Below are positions 36,431-47,341 of a stretch of DNA of 64,000 bases, piece after piece. The notes beneath the pieces were generated by a model, which made no database searches, was not told the DNA's origin, and saw nothing but the letters and a program-made list of their open reading frames with translations. A program made the translations under genes and the position numbers. The stretch is from Siphonodentalium dalli (lineage: Eukaryota; Mollusca; Scaphopoda; Gadilida; Siphonodentaliidae): positions 128,901,989-128,965,988 of the forward strand of contig CP136068.1 in the NCBI GenBank assembly GCA_032622095.1, read 5' to 3'. Every line of letters begins with the position of its first letter. Positions within the stretch are counted from its first letter, which is position 1.

Positions 36431-37600
36431 GCGTTGCATCAACAATTGATTTAATAAACCAAATTCAACCAAATTCATACACAGTTTTTCTCTAATGATA
36501 TACCATGAATTAAATGACACTTGGTGTCGTTTGCGTCACGGATGGCGAGCGGATATGCACTATCATTGATAAGATTGCTATTCGCCGATATCCACATATA
36601 AGTTATATACAGTCACCAGGCCATCTCCATATCATTTTAAGTAGTTGGGCCATCACATTTCACAATCCCGACATATGGTGACCCACATAAGTCACTTGAA
36701 CAATTATATCTTCTTAACAGTCATATTTATATGGGAATGGCAATTAATGCATTCACACAATGAGCTAGCAAAAAGAGATAACTAGAAGAAGCATTAAACG
36801 TATATTTATCATTCTATTGAAGAGATACATATATTCGTGCAAACTGAGAGACCTCGAACCGTCAGAGGATTGTATATATATAATAACAAAATTTAGTCTG
36901 TTCCATTCAATACAGTTTCCACAAAAAGTTACAATTTGTCAAGAGATATGGAAGGCCTGTTCAATAATAGTGGTCACAGTGTGCAGTCAAATATAGTTTC
37001 TTCTGATATACAAGAAAATGCAGTTAGTAGCACAAGACTTTTCAGGATCCTACCAATACTGACATCTGACAAGGGTTTTAGAACAGACTCATCGACTGAC
37101 ATAACAACTCATAATCTCGCTCTGTGCCTGGCACATGTAGCTGATATCTGTGCGCAGCTACATTTCGTTTAAACTAAGAATATTTAGCCAATATATAGCA
37201 CCATGAACAGAGGAGCACCTGGAAATTTCTTTGAATCATCTGTATCTTCATGGAGATATGATAGCCATGTGTCCTCGAGATCGTAGTCCAACTCACTAGA
37301 TTGATTGATACATCTCAATATGTAAAACCCAATTATCATTTTTTATCGAACTAATGTGTTTATGATGTTCATGTATCATATTATAACGTCTAATGTATAC
37401 GCAGTTGTAAATAAATAAATACTTCATTATTGGTGGAACGGATTAATCGCGATAAACAGAATGACAATTGACAAGGTGAGCCACTACTTATATTCCATGA
37501 CTGTAATAATCATGTTTTGTGATGCTATTTGAATATACAATTTATGAGAAAACATATAACACTTTAAGCAAGAGCATTCTCTATTCCCAAGAAATATCAA
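36431..37600. other. No identified gene; one unassigned 78-codon frame
   Basis: The frame 36936-37172 (MSRDMEGLFNNSGHSVQ start, ending ADICAQLHFV) is not recognised. It has a plausible non-repetitive composition, but no splice or promoter context supports it. Confidence 0.25.
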
Positions 37601-37602
37601 CA

Positions 37603-37645
37603 GTATACATTAACCTGGGCAACGCCGGGTAACCCTGCTAGTATA
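37603..37645 (-). repeat. End of a CTAGCAGG-type dispersed element
   Basis: On the minus strand the sequence reads ACTAGCAGGGTTACCCGGCG then TTGCCCAGGTTAATGT, a terminal hairpin found at the ends of many invertebrate dispersed repeats. The same kind of head occurs at 21903 (plus) and 61020 (minus). The other end is not clear. Confidence 0.5.
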
Positions 37646-38330
37646 TTATATTTGAGTATAAATGAAATGTGTCCAGACTTATGTCTAAAGAAGGTATATA
37701 TTTTTATTATTCTTAAAGCTAACATAGCGATGTTGTGATATTTGTTTTTATTACCCATTGTTGGTGTACCAAATAACCCCGACAACTCAACACTGTGAAC
37801 ATATGTCTTCGTTGAAATGTAGACTAAACGTCTTATTGCGAAGTATCCGGAGTGTATTTAATCAGATTGTTAGGTTTTTGGTCCGAATTTAGGGGTTTTC
37901 TGGTGTGGTGAATGAGAAACTTTCAGTGATTAGCCGCAGTTGTTGTAATGATTTGAAGGTTTAGTTATTTTAACGGAATTCTGAGGTGGTGCTTCCCTGA
38001 AACCATAAAGGCATTATGATTAGTTAGTCTCCATAATCGGTGGTGAATGAAACCTTTTCTGAAATTATTTCATAATGACTCGAGATTGTTTGTAAATAAT
38101 TCAGTGTTCAGCCGCCGTACACTGGCTTTTGTCAGTCAATTGCAGACCTCTATTTCGATAGGAATTAAAACAAATAACAAATAAAAAATAAATACCAGCC
38201 GAAAACAATTCTAATGTCGTACAAGAGAAATGGAGAACAGTTTTTGTCAGTTTAGAGCTGGCAATATATACAATATAAGCTCCAATATATTTTATATATG
38301 CGTAATAATATGATTTATCCACCTCCTACC
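37646..38330. other. No gene seen
   Basis: AT-rich spacer with no recognisable feature. Confidence 0.35.
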
Positions 38331-38414
38331 CCTGTCTACTATACAGATAAAGCCCAACAGATAAACCACGCCTCTATCCGTCTACTAGACAGATACAGCA
38401 TCATCTACTAGACA

Positions 38415-38580
38415 GATAAATAGACAGAACACAACGCGCATCTTAATCGAGACTCTTTTATCGAATGAGTTGCGAATGGCGCAAGGATATATTTCGCGCG
38501 AAATATAACTTTGCGCCGTCCGCAACGAATTCGATAAAATATTCGAGATTATGATGCAAGTTGTGTTCTGTATTTATTCT
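38415..38580. repeat. 166-bp palindromic element
   Basis: It is centred at 38497/38498, where ATATTTCGCGCGAAATAT (38489-38506) is a perfect palindrome. The ~83-bp arms continue outward with TTGCGCC, GTTGC.AA, TCGATAAAA, TCTCGA, ATGATGC/GATGCGC and GTTGTGTTCTG, with few mismatches and no real loop. The preceding 38335-38414 carries three degenerate CTACTAGACAGATA copies. It is probably a MITE. Confidence 0.7.
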
Positions 38581-38669
38581 ACACCGTTAAGTCAGATAAG
38601 TTCAACCAATGAATGTCACCTTCATTGTTACTATAGCTACCTTTATTGTGATTTAAGTCTGACATATTA

Positions 38670-38936
38670 ATCAGTAATTATGGGGGGATCACCGGAAGCG
38701 GATGATCGACGTAATGTACGTCATCATTCTTGGCGACAACGTCAACAAGAATAGTTCCGTCTTGTATTCCACTAGAGGTATACACTAATATGTATTCAAT
38801 GGCTGGGATTCCGTTGAATACATGTGACTCACGTCAATGGGTGTGGAATAAACTTAAAATATGCAAGGAAGAAAGGTTACAAGAACTTGGAGCAGTTAAC
38901 CTCCAGCAGTTCGTGAGTGACGTCACTGGGTCGTAA
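38670..38936 (+). other. Unassigned 68-codon frame
   Basis: The frame 38730-38936 includes GIPLNTCDSRQWVWNKLK and ends LQQFVSDVTGS. The composition is protein-like and not repetitive, but no family is recognised. A short inverted repeat GATGAT.GACGTA/TACGTCATCAT lies just upstream (38700-38727). Confidence 0.2.
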
Positions 38937-39579
38937 CAACGTTATGGAGCATCATTAGAACGGACCATGCTGGTTTCCGTTGTTAGTGACAGCGTCCTTA
39001 GAAACGTCAACATACACAACGTATTTTCGAGCAACAACTTTCTAAAAGATCAAAGGATGCGCCCCAAAACGCACTCAAATAGAATTTTTAAATGTTCAGT
39101 TGTTGGCAGTTTGTTACTATATAAAGTATAAGATTATATTCTTCCGTGAGCTGGTAGTGGTACATTTGCACTGCCGATCTTATAGTGCTGGTGCTAAGTA
39201 CTGCTAACATTCAGACTTTCATTCAATTCATTAAAAAGTTTCAAGCACAAACATCCAAATTCACATGACTGCTATATTCGTATATTTCAGTTTTAGATTT
39301 GAACGTTACGCAAATCATTTAGATTTTATTAGAAATTACACCATGCTATGATATTTTTCCGGCATAATTTAGAAATTATATGGCGGACTATTTCGCGACG
39401 CAGTCGCATGAATACAAAACTGTTTCATAATTAATTAGTCTCTACTATACAGATAAAGTCGCTAAGTAGCTCATCGCTTCTCCGTAAGGAGCCTGTGAAA
39501 TTTTACAATAACTGCGATAAAATACATTTAAATTTATTCGGTGAATAAACAGAACATCCACATAGTGCAGCTGAATAAA

Positions 39580-39790
39580 GAATTTATTTTTGCGAGTATG
39601 TGGGCATCTATTTGGCGAGCCTCTATCTAGATCGCGTTACCATTTCTGACTATGGTTCTATTGTATCTGTTTGTGGCAGTGAATCAATATACACAGCGTT
39701 GCTTGTTGGAAGGAACACATTGCTTTCAACTTTGTTATCGTGAGTATAATTTGTGCAAAAATTGCAGTTTAAATTTCTTTATTTATTATA
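39580..39790 (+). repeat. Exon-like duplicated segment, copy 1
   Basis: Bases 39667-39785 match 41375-41500. An open frame without ATG (39580-39745) reads ...TISDYGSIVSVCGSESIYTA and continues LLVGRN.LLST. It is followed by GTGAGTATAATTTG, a good 5-prime splice-site match. Between copies the residue changes are I to F, G to R and N to K, with the frame kept. It may be an exon or just a repeat. Confidence 0.35.
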
Positions 39791-40455
39791 TAAATTGTCA
39801 TATTTGTGTGTAAACCTTATTTTGTGTTAAGGGTATGTGTCAAATTGTGTGGGAAGAGAGGTGTACTGTAAATTGAAAACAAACTTGTGTCTCAATCCAT
39901 TTGTTATGTTTATAATTGCAATAAAATATGTTTACACAAATGATACACGCATATAAGTTACATGTATATGATATGCATATACAGGTATGCGAGGCATTTC
40001 TCACATGTATTCCATATTTGCTCTTCAATAGCAATATTCACTGATTTCACTGTACTATTATATTGAATAGGGATTAGAGATAATGTAGGTGAACCATCAA
40101 TAAGTAGTGTGGGAATTTTCTCAAAGTCGACAAGCGGGTCACGATTAAAGCATAGCATGAGCGCGGAGGACACAATTTTTCAACTTTCAGAAAAGTGACT
40201 AATTCCCAAACGCATGCACTCTGTCATGACAAATGAATATTTCCCTCACAGTCGGGAATCAGTTTTCTGTGATACTAGGACATATGGCAAGTGAACTAAA
40301 GTCAACCTTGAATATGTTTTGAAGAATTCTGGGCCGAAACGTTGAATTTTAAATGGGGACGGAGAAATCATTAAAATAGAAATCTTTCTGTCTTGTACTC
40401 CACATAACCACGCACAAAACACACTAAAGCCTCATTATAATAGATATTATAAAGT
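39791..40455. other. No gene seen
   Basis: The minus frames at 39840-40173 overlap each other and are not recognised. Confidence 0.3.
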
Positions 40456-40458
40456 TAT

Positions 40459-40622
40459 TGTACAACTTGTGTACACTATGTGTTTTTCTTGTACGAGTCG
40501 ATGTTGTGGTGAAAAGTCATATTGGACGAGACACGCAGTAAACTGATTTTTTTTTTTAATATGACTTTTTCACCACAACGTGAACGAGTGCAAGAAAAAC
40601 ACATACCGTACACAGCAATGTA
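40459..40622. repeat. Palindromic element with AAGTCATATT arms
   Basis: GTGTTTTTCTTGTACGAGT (from 40479) and GTTGTGGTGAAAAGTCATATT on the left pair with AATATGACTTTTTCACCACAAC and ACGAGTGCAAGAAAAACACAT on the right, around a ~30-base loop with a T run. A further CCAATATGACTTTTCCC at ~40828 suggests more copies of the motif. The frame 40522-40725 is a by-product. Confidence 0.65.
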
Positions 40623-41200
40623 TAATGACATTTTTATTATCAATCTGTATGTTTATCCAAATTTTGGGAATAAATGCGGAAATGAAACGTCTGCTAAATC
40701 CACCAGTGTTGTGCGCGCATCATAATTTAACCGATTAATTTCGCACTAGAGTTAATTTGTGACGTCACAGAGTCCCGAGAAAAAAGTAACTTTGCACACT
40801 TGGGAGTCCAATGTGACATTCGGGAGTCCAATATGACTTTTCCCCGGATTATCACTAATGTCTTGGCGGCTTTTGCCCAATCAGAAATAGTGTTAGTCAA
40901 GGGATGGATAACAACAACACACTATATTTAATTTGGTCTATCAAGAGTAATGTGTTATTTCCATGAATTGTGATTTTACACCCATATTTTTGTGACAGTT
41001 AAAAACTTTGAAACAGACATAACTATTTCTGGTGGCCCGAATGGTTAAATATACGGAATCGATTCAAATTATAAATAAATGATCTATATGAATGCCAATA
41101 CTTTGAAATAAATGATCACAGTGATGTATCATGGTCTGAGTCATTCGATCCACATTTCTCAGAATTTGTGGGTATGGGTAATCGAAAACGACGCCGGTAG
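40623..41200. other. No gene; CRE palindrome
   Basis: GTGACGTCAC lies at ~40760-40769, a CRE-type palindrome. No coding signal is seen. Confidence 0.3.
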
Positions 41201-41229
41201 TTTCGTGGTTGATGCTCTAACCATAAACC

Positions 41230-41510
41230 TGGTTCGCGGAAAGTAGCGATGTAACATACAGAGAGACCACGTGATATATGTTTGTGCCCCAACCAATCAT
41301 AAAGCGGGTGATTCACCCAGATCAGACTGTTTCGCTGAAAGTAGCGAGGAGACCGATAGAGCGACCACTTGATATCTGTTTGTGGCAGTGAATCATTCTA
41401 CACAGCGTTGCTTGTGAGAAGGAAGACATTACTTTCAACTAGTTTCAAGTTTGTTATCGTGAGTATAATTTGTGCAAAAAATTGCAATTTAGATTGTTTA
41501 TTTGTAATAA
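41230..41510 (+). repeat. Exon-like duplicated segment, copy 2
   Basis: The 41375-41500 part matches 39667-39785, including the GTGAGTATAATTTGTGCAAAA stretch. Just upstream, TTCGC.GAAAGTAGCGA..GACCAC.TGATAT.TGTTTGTG occurs twice (~41230 and ~41329), a ~100-bp tandem duplication. The frame 41369-41623 covers ISVCGSESFYTALLVRRKTL and then runs on through the splice-like site. Confidence 0.35.
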
Positions 41511-42045
41511 TACATGTGTATACAGAATATTTTTATTTTATTTGCCAATCACGGCACCTTAATCGGCAGAATGATCGTTATAGTGATCAGAATGATAATG
41601 AACAAAACAAAAAACAAAAATAAGTGAATGATTGGTAATATAGCAAGTGAAATTGGATAATTAAAAACAAGGGCATTGTATTGTATGAAACAACTATGTA
41701 CAGTCGTTATGTCAATCATGAGCAATTAACTCTATCTGTATTTAATATACCGTAAATATAGAAGAAATGTTCGAGGCAAGATATAATATGCGGTCTAAAT
41801 CATATATAACAATGTTTATTTATTTATGTATGTTTTTATTTATTAAATTTACATATTTATTTATTAAACCAAACTATTTAGCGGTTTTATTGCCTGATGA
41901 CAATGTATCGTCGTAAATTGTCAAATGTTCGTGTGTATGGTAATTCTTCTTTTGCATGAGTTTTACCCATTGATTTTGCGAGGCACTCTAGGGTTGGATG
42001 AATGTAATTCAGTTACATTTATGATTAGTAGCGCACGAATATATT
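41511..42045. other. No gene; probable LINE-D 3-prime flank
   Basis: Very AT-rich. The part next to 42050 may be 3-prime UTR of the minus-strand LINE-D. Confidence 0.3.
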
Positions 42046-42049
42046 ATAA

Positions 42050-42640
42050 CTCTTATTATAGAGATTATCTTTCAGAAAATAGATTCTGCAATAAATTGCA
42101 AAGCGTGGCTATTACATGGTTCAGAACTCATTATCAATATGAATTGTTCATTAACATCTAACTGAGCTAAATTAGAAAATCTTGAATAGAGACTGTTCAG
42201 TATGGGTCTTCTTATGTTTTGTAGAGATAGACAGGACATTGGAAAGTGTGTCTTATCTCCTACATTAAGTTTTCACAAGTCGCTTATCTGCATCTACTCC
42301 GTTTCTATTTCCAAATCATGAGAGCTAGCTCTGAATTTTGCGAGCAAGCTTTCCTGAGTGTCATTTGTGCAGGCTATATACTTCTCAAGTTTGAAATTAA
42401 ACTTATACGATCTATACGTTCTTAGTTTATTCCTTTGGCCCGGTTTATTACGTTTGTCAATTAGAATTTCTTGATACCACGCTTCATCATAAATACCCTG
42501 TAGTGCGCTCATTGTATTTATTTTATTAATTGTTTTGTTTTTATTATGTTTGGTATAGGAATTTCTAAGATAAGTGAGAGGATCCTTAGTTTTTTTTATT
42601 AATTTCAAAATATACCAAACATAATTTGCTTCTCAAATTC
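42050..42640 (-). pseudogene. LINE-D ORF2 C-terminal region
   Basis: The minus frame 42294-42608, extended upstream to ~42640 (NYVWYILKLI), contains DEAWYQEIL, NKLRTYRSYKFNFKLEKYI and LAKFRASSHDLEIE. These correspond to the 'KLRTYR.FK..F..E.YL' and 'L.KFR.S.H.L.IE' blocks that follow YADD in this LINE type. After a stop, further residues (THFPMSC, VNEQFILIMSSEP) continue the terminal region to ~42060 with frame changes. Confidence 0.7.
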
Positions 42641-44159
42641 TCTAAAAATGATAAGGTTACAAAAATTAACGGACCAATTGAATTTCTCAGAATGGAAGTT
42701 ACTCTTAATTGATAGACTAAGTAAGTTTGGGGGATCATCCATTTTCAATCTAAATAGCAGCAGTTTGGCTATTGCCGCAAATCAATTCAACCCATTTTGG
42801 AAAAAGCACACTAAGGGCATATGCATTCTTATCAGAAGACCCCACTTCAAATGAGGAATATAAAAGTCAACCAATCTTCAATAACAATTACATTAAGAGA
42901 CAAAACAAAACTATACACTTTTCCATATGGATAGAAAAACAAATCTGTTACATAAATGACATATTGAAAGAGGATGGCTCTTTCATGAGTTCAGAAGAAA
43001 TGTATTATAACTTTGGATTGAAAGCTAACTTTGTAACAATTCAGGGGGTAAAAAATGCAATCCCATTAGATTGGATGAAAGCAATTAAAAATTAAAAAAC
43101 AAAACTAACAGACATAAGAAATAATAACCGTGTAGAGGATATCAAGAGTGAAAAGGAATTTTACTGGAAATTTTTCAATAAATTGTACTCTAATACTCCA
43201 TGTGCTCAAAACAAATGGTGCAGTATATTAAAACTGGACCTGTCTCAAGAGGTATGGCAAAATATATACAGAAGAACCTTTTCAATTACAAAAAGTGCTA
43301 AAATTCAAGCTTTTCAGTTCTAGATCATCCACCAACTTTGGTAACAAATGTGTTTCTAGAAAAATGCAAAATTATACCCTCAAATCTTTGTACATTCTGC
43401 CAGCAAGATAAAGAGTACATAGAACATCTGCTAGTTTCATGCCCAAAAGTACAATCATTTTGGAATGAATTCTCAGTACTAGTCTCAGCAAAATGTGGTT
43501 TTTCTATTCCAGAAAATAAGGTAGACATTTTATTTGGAGTAGACATTGGGAATAGAAATTTAGCAATAAATAATCTTATTTTATTATTGAAACGTTATAT
43601 ATATGTGACAAAGTGCAACAAGAGTGATATAAAAATATCATTAGCTAAAAAGTTTCTAAGTCAAGAATATAATATAGAAAATAATGCAAGTATGTGGTCA
43701 AACGATATAATTAGAACTTTTGAAAAAAGTGTCCGAATGCTTATTTCCGATGATTGTTCAATAACTTAATTGATTAAGGTCCAATACAAAAACAAACATG
43801 AATCTCATCAAGGACTGCAGTTCACACCTTTTCTATCAAGAAGTTTATAAAAGTTAAATATTGTCCTATAAAAATAAATTTATAATCATAGTTTCCATAA
43901 ATATATTTTGTTTTGTTTTATTGAAACAATAATTAACTTCTTGGAAGAAAATATATAGCTAGTTAGATTTATAGACTGAACAAATTGATACTAGTATATC
44001 AATAGTATAGGAAAATAACAGCTACAAACTATAAAGATCAAACATCTACCTATTTAGTTAGGATAAGAGCAATTGTGCACTGTGACGCTATTGTCTTTTG
44101 TTATATTGATTATATATTTCATTATGACAAATTGTAACAAAGAGAAATAAAAAAAAAAC
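42640..44159 (+). mobile_element. LINE-C: 5-prime-truncated L1/Tx1-like insertion
   Basis: It encodes only the ORF2 C-terminal part, has a 3-prime UTR (43770-44148) and ends in an A-rich tail (GAAATAAAAAAAAAAC at ~44144-44160). It lies within LINE-D, whose ORF resumes on both sides, so it jumped in after LINE-D. Truncation at the 5-prime end and an A tail fit target-primed reverse transcription. Confidence 0.75.
42648..43769 (+). pseudogene. LINE-C ORF2 C-terminal domain with zf-RVT motif
   Basis: Blocks in order are KLTDQLNFSEWKLLLIDRL (42648-42854), FGLKANFVTIQGVKNAIP (frame 42772-43095), VEDIKSEKEFYWKFF and WQNIYRRTFSITKSAKIQAF (~43130-43320, ending in a stop), and LCTFCQQDKEYIEHLLVSCP with KVQSFWNEF (frame 43338-43769). 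CxxC..H..C followed by FW is the zf-RVT type motif of L1/Tx1 ORF2s. The following LILLLKRYIYVTKCNK also fits. At least two frameshifts and a TAA at ~43095 inactivate it. The reverse transcriptase core is missing. Confidence 0.75.
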
Positions 44160-44812
44160 AACACTGAGATACAATGGGTATTTCCCTAATTCTCCCAAGG
44201 CTGCAACATTTGGCAATTTTGGGCGCAGGTCCTAAATAGTATTTACACATTTTAAGCTGAATTTTATCATGTTTGAATTTCTTACAAATTTTCGTGACAA
44301 ACTGTTCATTAGATGGTTTATAAAATGGAGCGTAATTTCCAGAATACCCCAGATTTCACTACCATATAACATCACTGGCTTTACTGTGTGATCAAAAACA
44401 TGAGATGGTAGGTAAAATTTTGGCTGGTATTACGGAAAGAAGGCCTTTCGTATACACATATTGCCTTGTATATAGATAACTTCCACAACAATGAAAAGTT
44501 ATAGGAATAGCTTACGGTTGCGACCATGTTGTTCCCATTATATCAACTTAGCATCTACTAACCTACTTGCCTTATTAACTATTACACATTTAGTTTTATC
44601 TGAGTTATCTTCAAGGCTCCATTCACGTCAGCAAACATAGTTTATCTATGTACTGCTGTAACCATTCCGCTGCTTTGGAAGACATTACAAGGTCATCTGC
44701 ATATGGTAGGCAGTTTAAGTTCATTTGATTGATTTCGATATCACCCGTGTCCCGTTAAGAGCCTTTGGTAAATCACTAATCAATATTTTAAAGAATGTAC
44801 CCATATAAAAAT
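44160..44812 (-). pseudogene. LINE-D reverse transcriptase palm and thumb, inactivated
   Basis: No long frame survives, but three-frame reading of the minus strand gives the usual order: FKILISDLPKAL (~44790), MNLNCLPYADDLVMSS with the catalytic YADD (~44705), WLQQYIDKLC, an in-frame TGA, DNSDKTKCVIVNK (~44590), DHTVKPVMLYGSEIWG (~44380) and NVAALGELGKYPLYLSV (ending 44161). YADDLV, LLYG.E.WG and NVA..GELGRYPL are hallmark blocks of a LINE ORF2 common in aquatic invertebrates. The next residues are interrupted by LINE-C. Confidence 0.75.
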
Positions 44813-44814
44813 CC

Positions 44815-45495
44815 ATCCTGGTAAATCCACCTAGGTTTTTTTGGGGCCAAAACCTGGGTGTCCATCCATCTACCAAGACATCCGCCAACCATCAAGACCC
44901 CCTGAGATCCGGGTTTTACCAGGATTAACCCAGCTGAAACTAGATAAAAACCCTGGTGTGGATAAACCCTGGTGTAATTACCCAGATGACAACACCCAGG
45001 TTTATCCTGGTGTTTCCTACCTGTGTGTTTCCCACCCATGTGTACCTTGGTGTTATTCACCAGGTGTACCCTCGTGTTTCACCCAGGTATTTCCTACCCA
45101 GGTGTTCCATATCCAGGTGTATCTTGATGTCTCCCACCCAGGTAAACCTTGGTGTTTGCTTACCCCGGTGAACCTGGGTGCTTCCATACCTGAGTGTATC
45201 GTGGTGTTTTTTTTACCCAGATGCATCACCCAGTGTTTCCACCCAGGTACACATAGGGGTTTTCGACGGGTTTCCCCGGGTGTTTCTACCAGGGTATACT
45301 CCGGTGTTTTAAGCAGGTACCACTCGATTAGTTTACCCTGGTGTGCCCCAGTATTTTCACCCAGATGTGCCCCAGGTGCACCACCCTGATATACCCATGT
45401 GTTGGAGCACCAGGGTTTATTAGGGTGATTGCATTAGGGTTACACATGGGTAAAAATACTTGGGTACACCAGGGTAAAATCATCGAGTTGAGCTT
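44815..45495 (+). repeat. Minisatellite, plus arm of a second foldback
   Basis: A degenerate ~20-25 bp unit close to ACCCAGGTGTACCTTGGTGTTTCC fills the region. A 182-codon frame (44841-45389) with a P/G/V/S/C-rich 8-residue rhythm is only a reading of this repeat. The matching inverted arm is at 45838-46072. Confidence 0.75.
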
Positions 45496-45497
45496 GC

Positions 45498-45836
45498 TTA
45501 AAGATACTCAATCCGATCAGAGGGTCCTATATTACTATTTCTTTGGCTTTGGGGGTAAAAAATAATTGATTCGAGTCGAGGAACCTACCAATCAACGCTC
45601 ATGGTGATCAGATATCGATATTTTAAGTTTCGTTATAGTACTCATCTCGAGAAAATAACAAATTTCAAAAATCAATATCTAATAACTCTGAGCTTTGTTT
45701 GATGGGTTCCTCGACTCGAATAAAATATTTTTTACCCCCAAAGCCAAAGAAATAGTAATATAGGACCCTCTGATCTGATTGTTGTTGTTGGAATCTGTTG
45801 AGATGGAGACCCTCTGATCGGATTGAGAACCTTTAA
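45498..45836. mobile_element. TTAA-ended MITE, copy 1 (339 bp)
   Basis: The left end is TTAAAGATACTCAATCCG with ATCAGAGGGTCC following. The right end is the reverse complement, GGACCCTCTGATC..CGGATTGAGAACCTTTAA. Inner inverted segments (TTTGGCTTTGGGGGTAAAAAA, ATTCGAGTCGAGGAACC) bring the arms to ~85 bp. The same element is at 56061-56548. It is non-coding. TTAA at both ends suggests a TTAA target duplication, as with piggyBac-like or Kolobok-like transposition. Confidence 0.75.
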
Positions 45837-45837
45837 G

Positions 45838-46072
45838 AACACGAGGGGTATACCCTGGTATTAACACCCGGGAAAAACTTGGGTCAAAAACACCAAGGTA
45901 TGATTAGGTGGAACAATGAGATGCACCTGGGTAAGAAGACCCCAAGGTACACACAGGAAACACCCAATGTACACCAGGTAGGAAAACACCAAGGTACACC
46001 TTGTTGGAAACACCAAGATACACATGGGTAGGAAACACCAAGGAACACCTGGGTGAATAACACCAATGTACA
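45838..46072 (-). repeat. Minisatellite, inverted arm of the second foldback
   Basis: AAACACCAAGGTACACCTGGGTRGG-type units, the reverse complement of the 44815-45495 unit, repeat about nine times and stop at the LINE-E 3-prime end. Together with the left arm this makes a 1.26-kb foldback centred on the MITE. Confidence 0.75.
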
Positions 46073-46627
46073 ATGTAGATGTAGATGTTTATTTGTACAA
46101 TAGATAAGAATAGATAACAAAGCATTGATATATGAATTAATGGTATTGTACAGGAGCAGCATGGCCTACTGGCCGTCTTCCTGCTGCCCCTCAATCAATA
46201 ATACAATAAGAAAATATGATGGCATATGTAGTTTCAGGTTTGCTGGTTGGTGTTAAATGTTAAATAATTTAACTATATTGATAATTTTAATTGAAAATGG
46301 TATAAATTGTGAACTTAAGAGTATATATCTTATATACTATTGCGTTTGATGGACAAGTTAGAAAAGCTAAATCGGAATAACATTGTGAGGTCGCGATGGA
46401 CCTATATAATGTAGTTTTTGAAATAATCAGAGTGGACGGCGGATACCAGGCAATAAGTTAGATGTTTTATGACAGCATAATGCCGTACATAATTTGCCTT
46501 ATCATATATAACATTTCAATTTAAAAATTCACGGACGCCGCCGTGTATGTCACAGGGCTGTCTGGAAGGGTGGATGGTCAGGTGATAACTCTAAGTTGTA
46601 AGTTGCTTGAGGCAAGTGATATGATGA

Positions 46628-47341
46628 TTATCTATCGCAAATGTAGCATGATTTGATGTTACATGTAGCCGAATATTTACCTATTAGTTCAGTAGATAAT
46701 AATTTTTTGAATACATAATTAAACTTACAAATATTTATTTTGGAGTTAATCGAATTCCACACATTGAGAAAAGTATGTGTTGGTAGATTTTCTGAAAAAC
46801 ATGTTCTCGGTGTTTTGCTTCTTAGTTTATTCGCCTGTCTCGTATTTACACCGAGGGAGAAAGTGAACATTTTTTCAAATGATTTTGGGAGATTTCTTTT
46901 AGACCAGTTGTACATAAAGAGCGCCGCGTGCATGGTGTAGAGATCTTTGAACATTAGAATATTCTCTTGTTTGAAAAGGGGTTCTGTGTGGCTATTATAT
47001 TTAGATTTGCATAGAATACGAATTGCTCTTTTTTGTAAGGTTGATAACACATTAGCATGACATGAATGTCCCCATACTGGGAGACAGTAAAGAAGATGGC
47101 TATGGACTAAAGAGTGGTATAGAATGTTTCGTGATTCTTTTGGTAAAATGCCTTTAACTTTGTTCAAGCAGTAGAGGGTGTGGTTCAGCTTCCTTTGTAT
47201 CATTGATATGTGGGTTTTAAACGTTAAGTTTTCATCCATGATAATACCTAGGAATTTGATGGACTGTACTTGCATTTGATTCCCTACCCTAACTAATTCT
47301 ATGCCATTCATTTTAAGTGTAAAGTTTCTCCACTTTTTCAT
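46628..47341 (-). pseudogene. LINE-E ORF2, thumb and C-terminal part (after a frameshift)
   Basis: It continues the reverse transcriptase in another frame, overlapping it over 47313-47341. Blocks typical of the region after the palm are KFLGIIMDENLTFKTHI, LYHSLVHSHLLYCLPVWG, QKRAIRILCK, and MFKDLYTMHAALFMYNW. It ends CYICDR-stop at 46628. There are no internal stops, so one inserted or lost base near 47335 is the only break. Confidence 0.88.

Larger units (their letters stand above)
42050..44812 (-). mobile_element. LINE-D: 5-prime-truncated minus-strand LINE split by LINE-C
   Basis: Two minus-strand pieces, 44812-44160 and ~42640-42050, are consecutive parts of one ORF2. They hold the palm/thumb, then the C-terminal region. 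The plus-strand LINE-C occupies 42640-44159 between them. The 5-prime end stops at the minisatellite foldback that begins at ~44815. Confidence 0.75.

Noticed and set aside
44841-45389. 182-codon open frame on the plus strand
   Set aside because: It is a direct reading of the ~24-bp minisatellite, with a matching 8-residue rhythm. Long minus-strand frames in the inverted arm (45861-46194) have the same origin.
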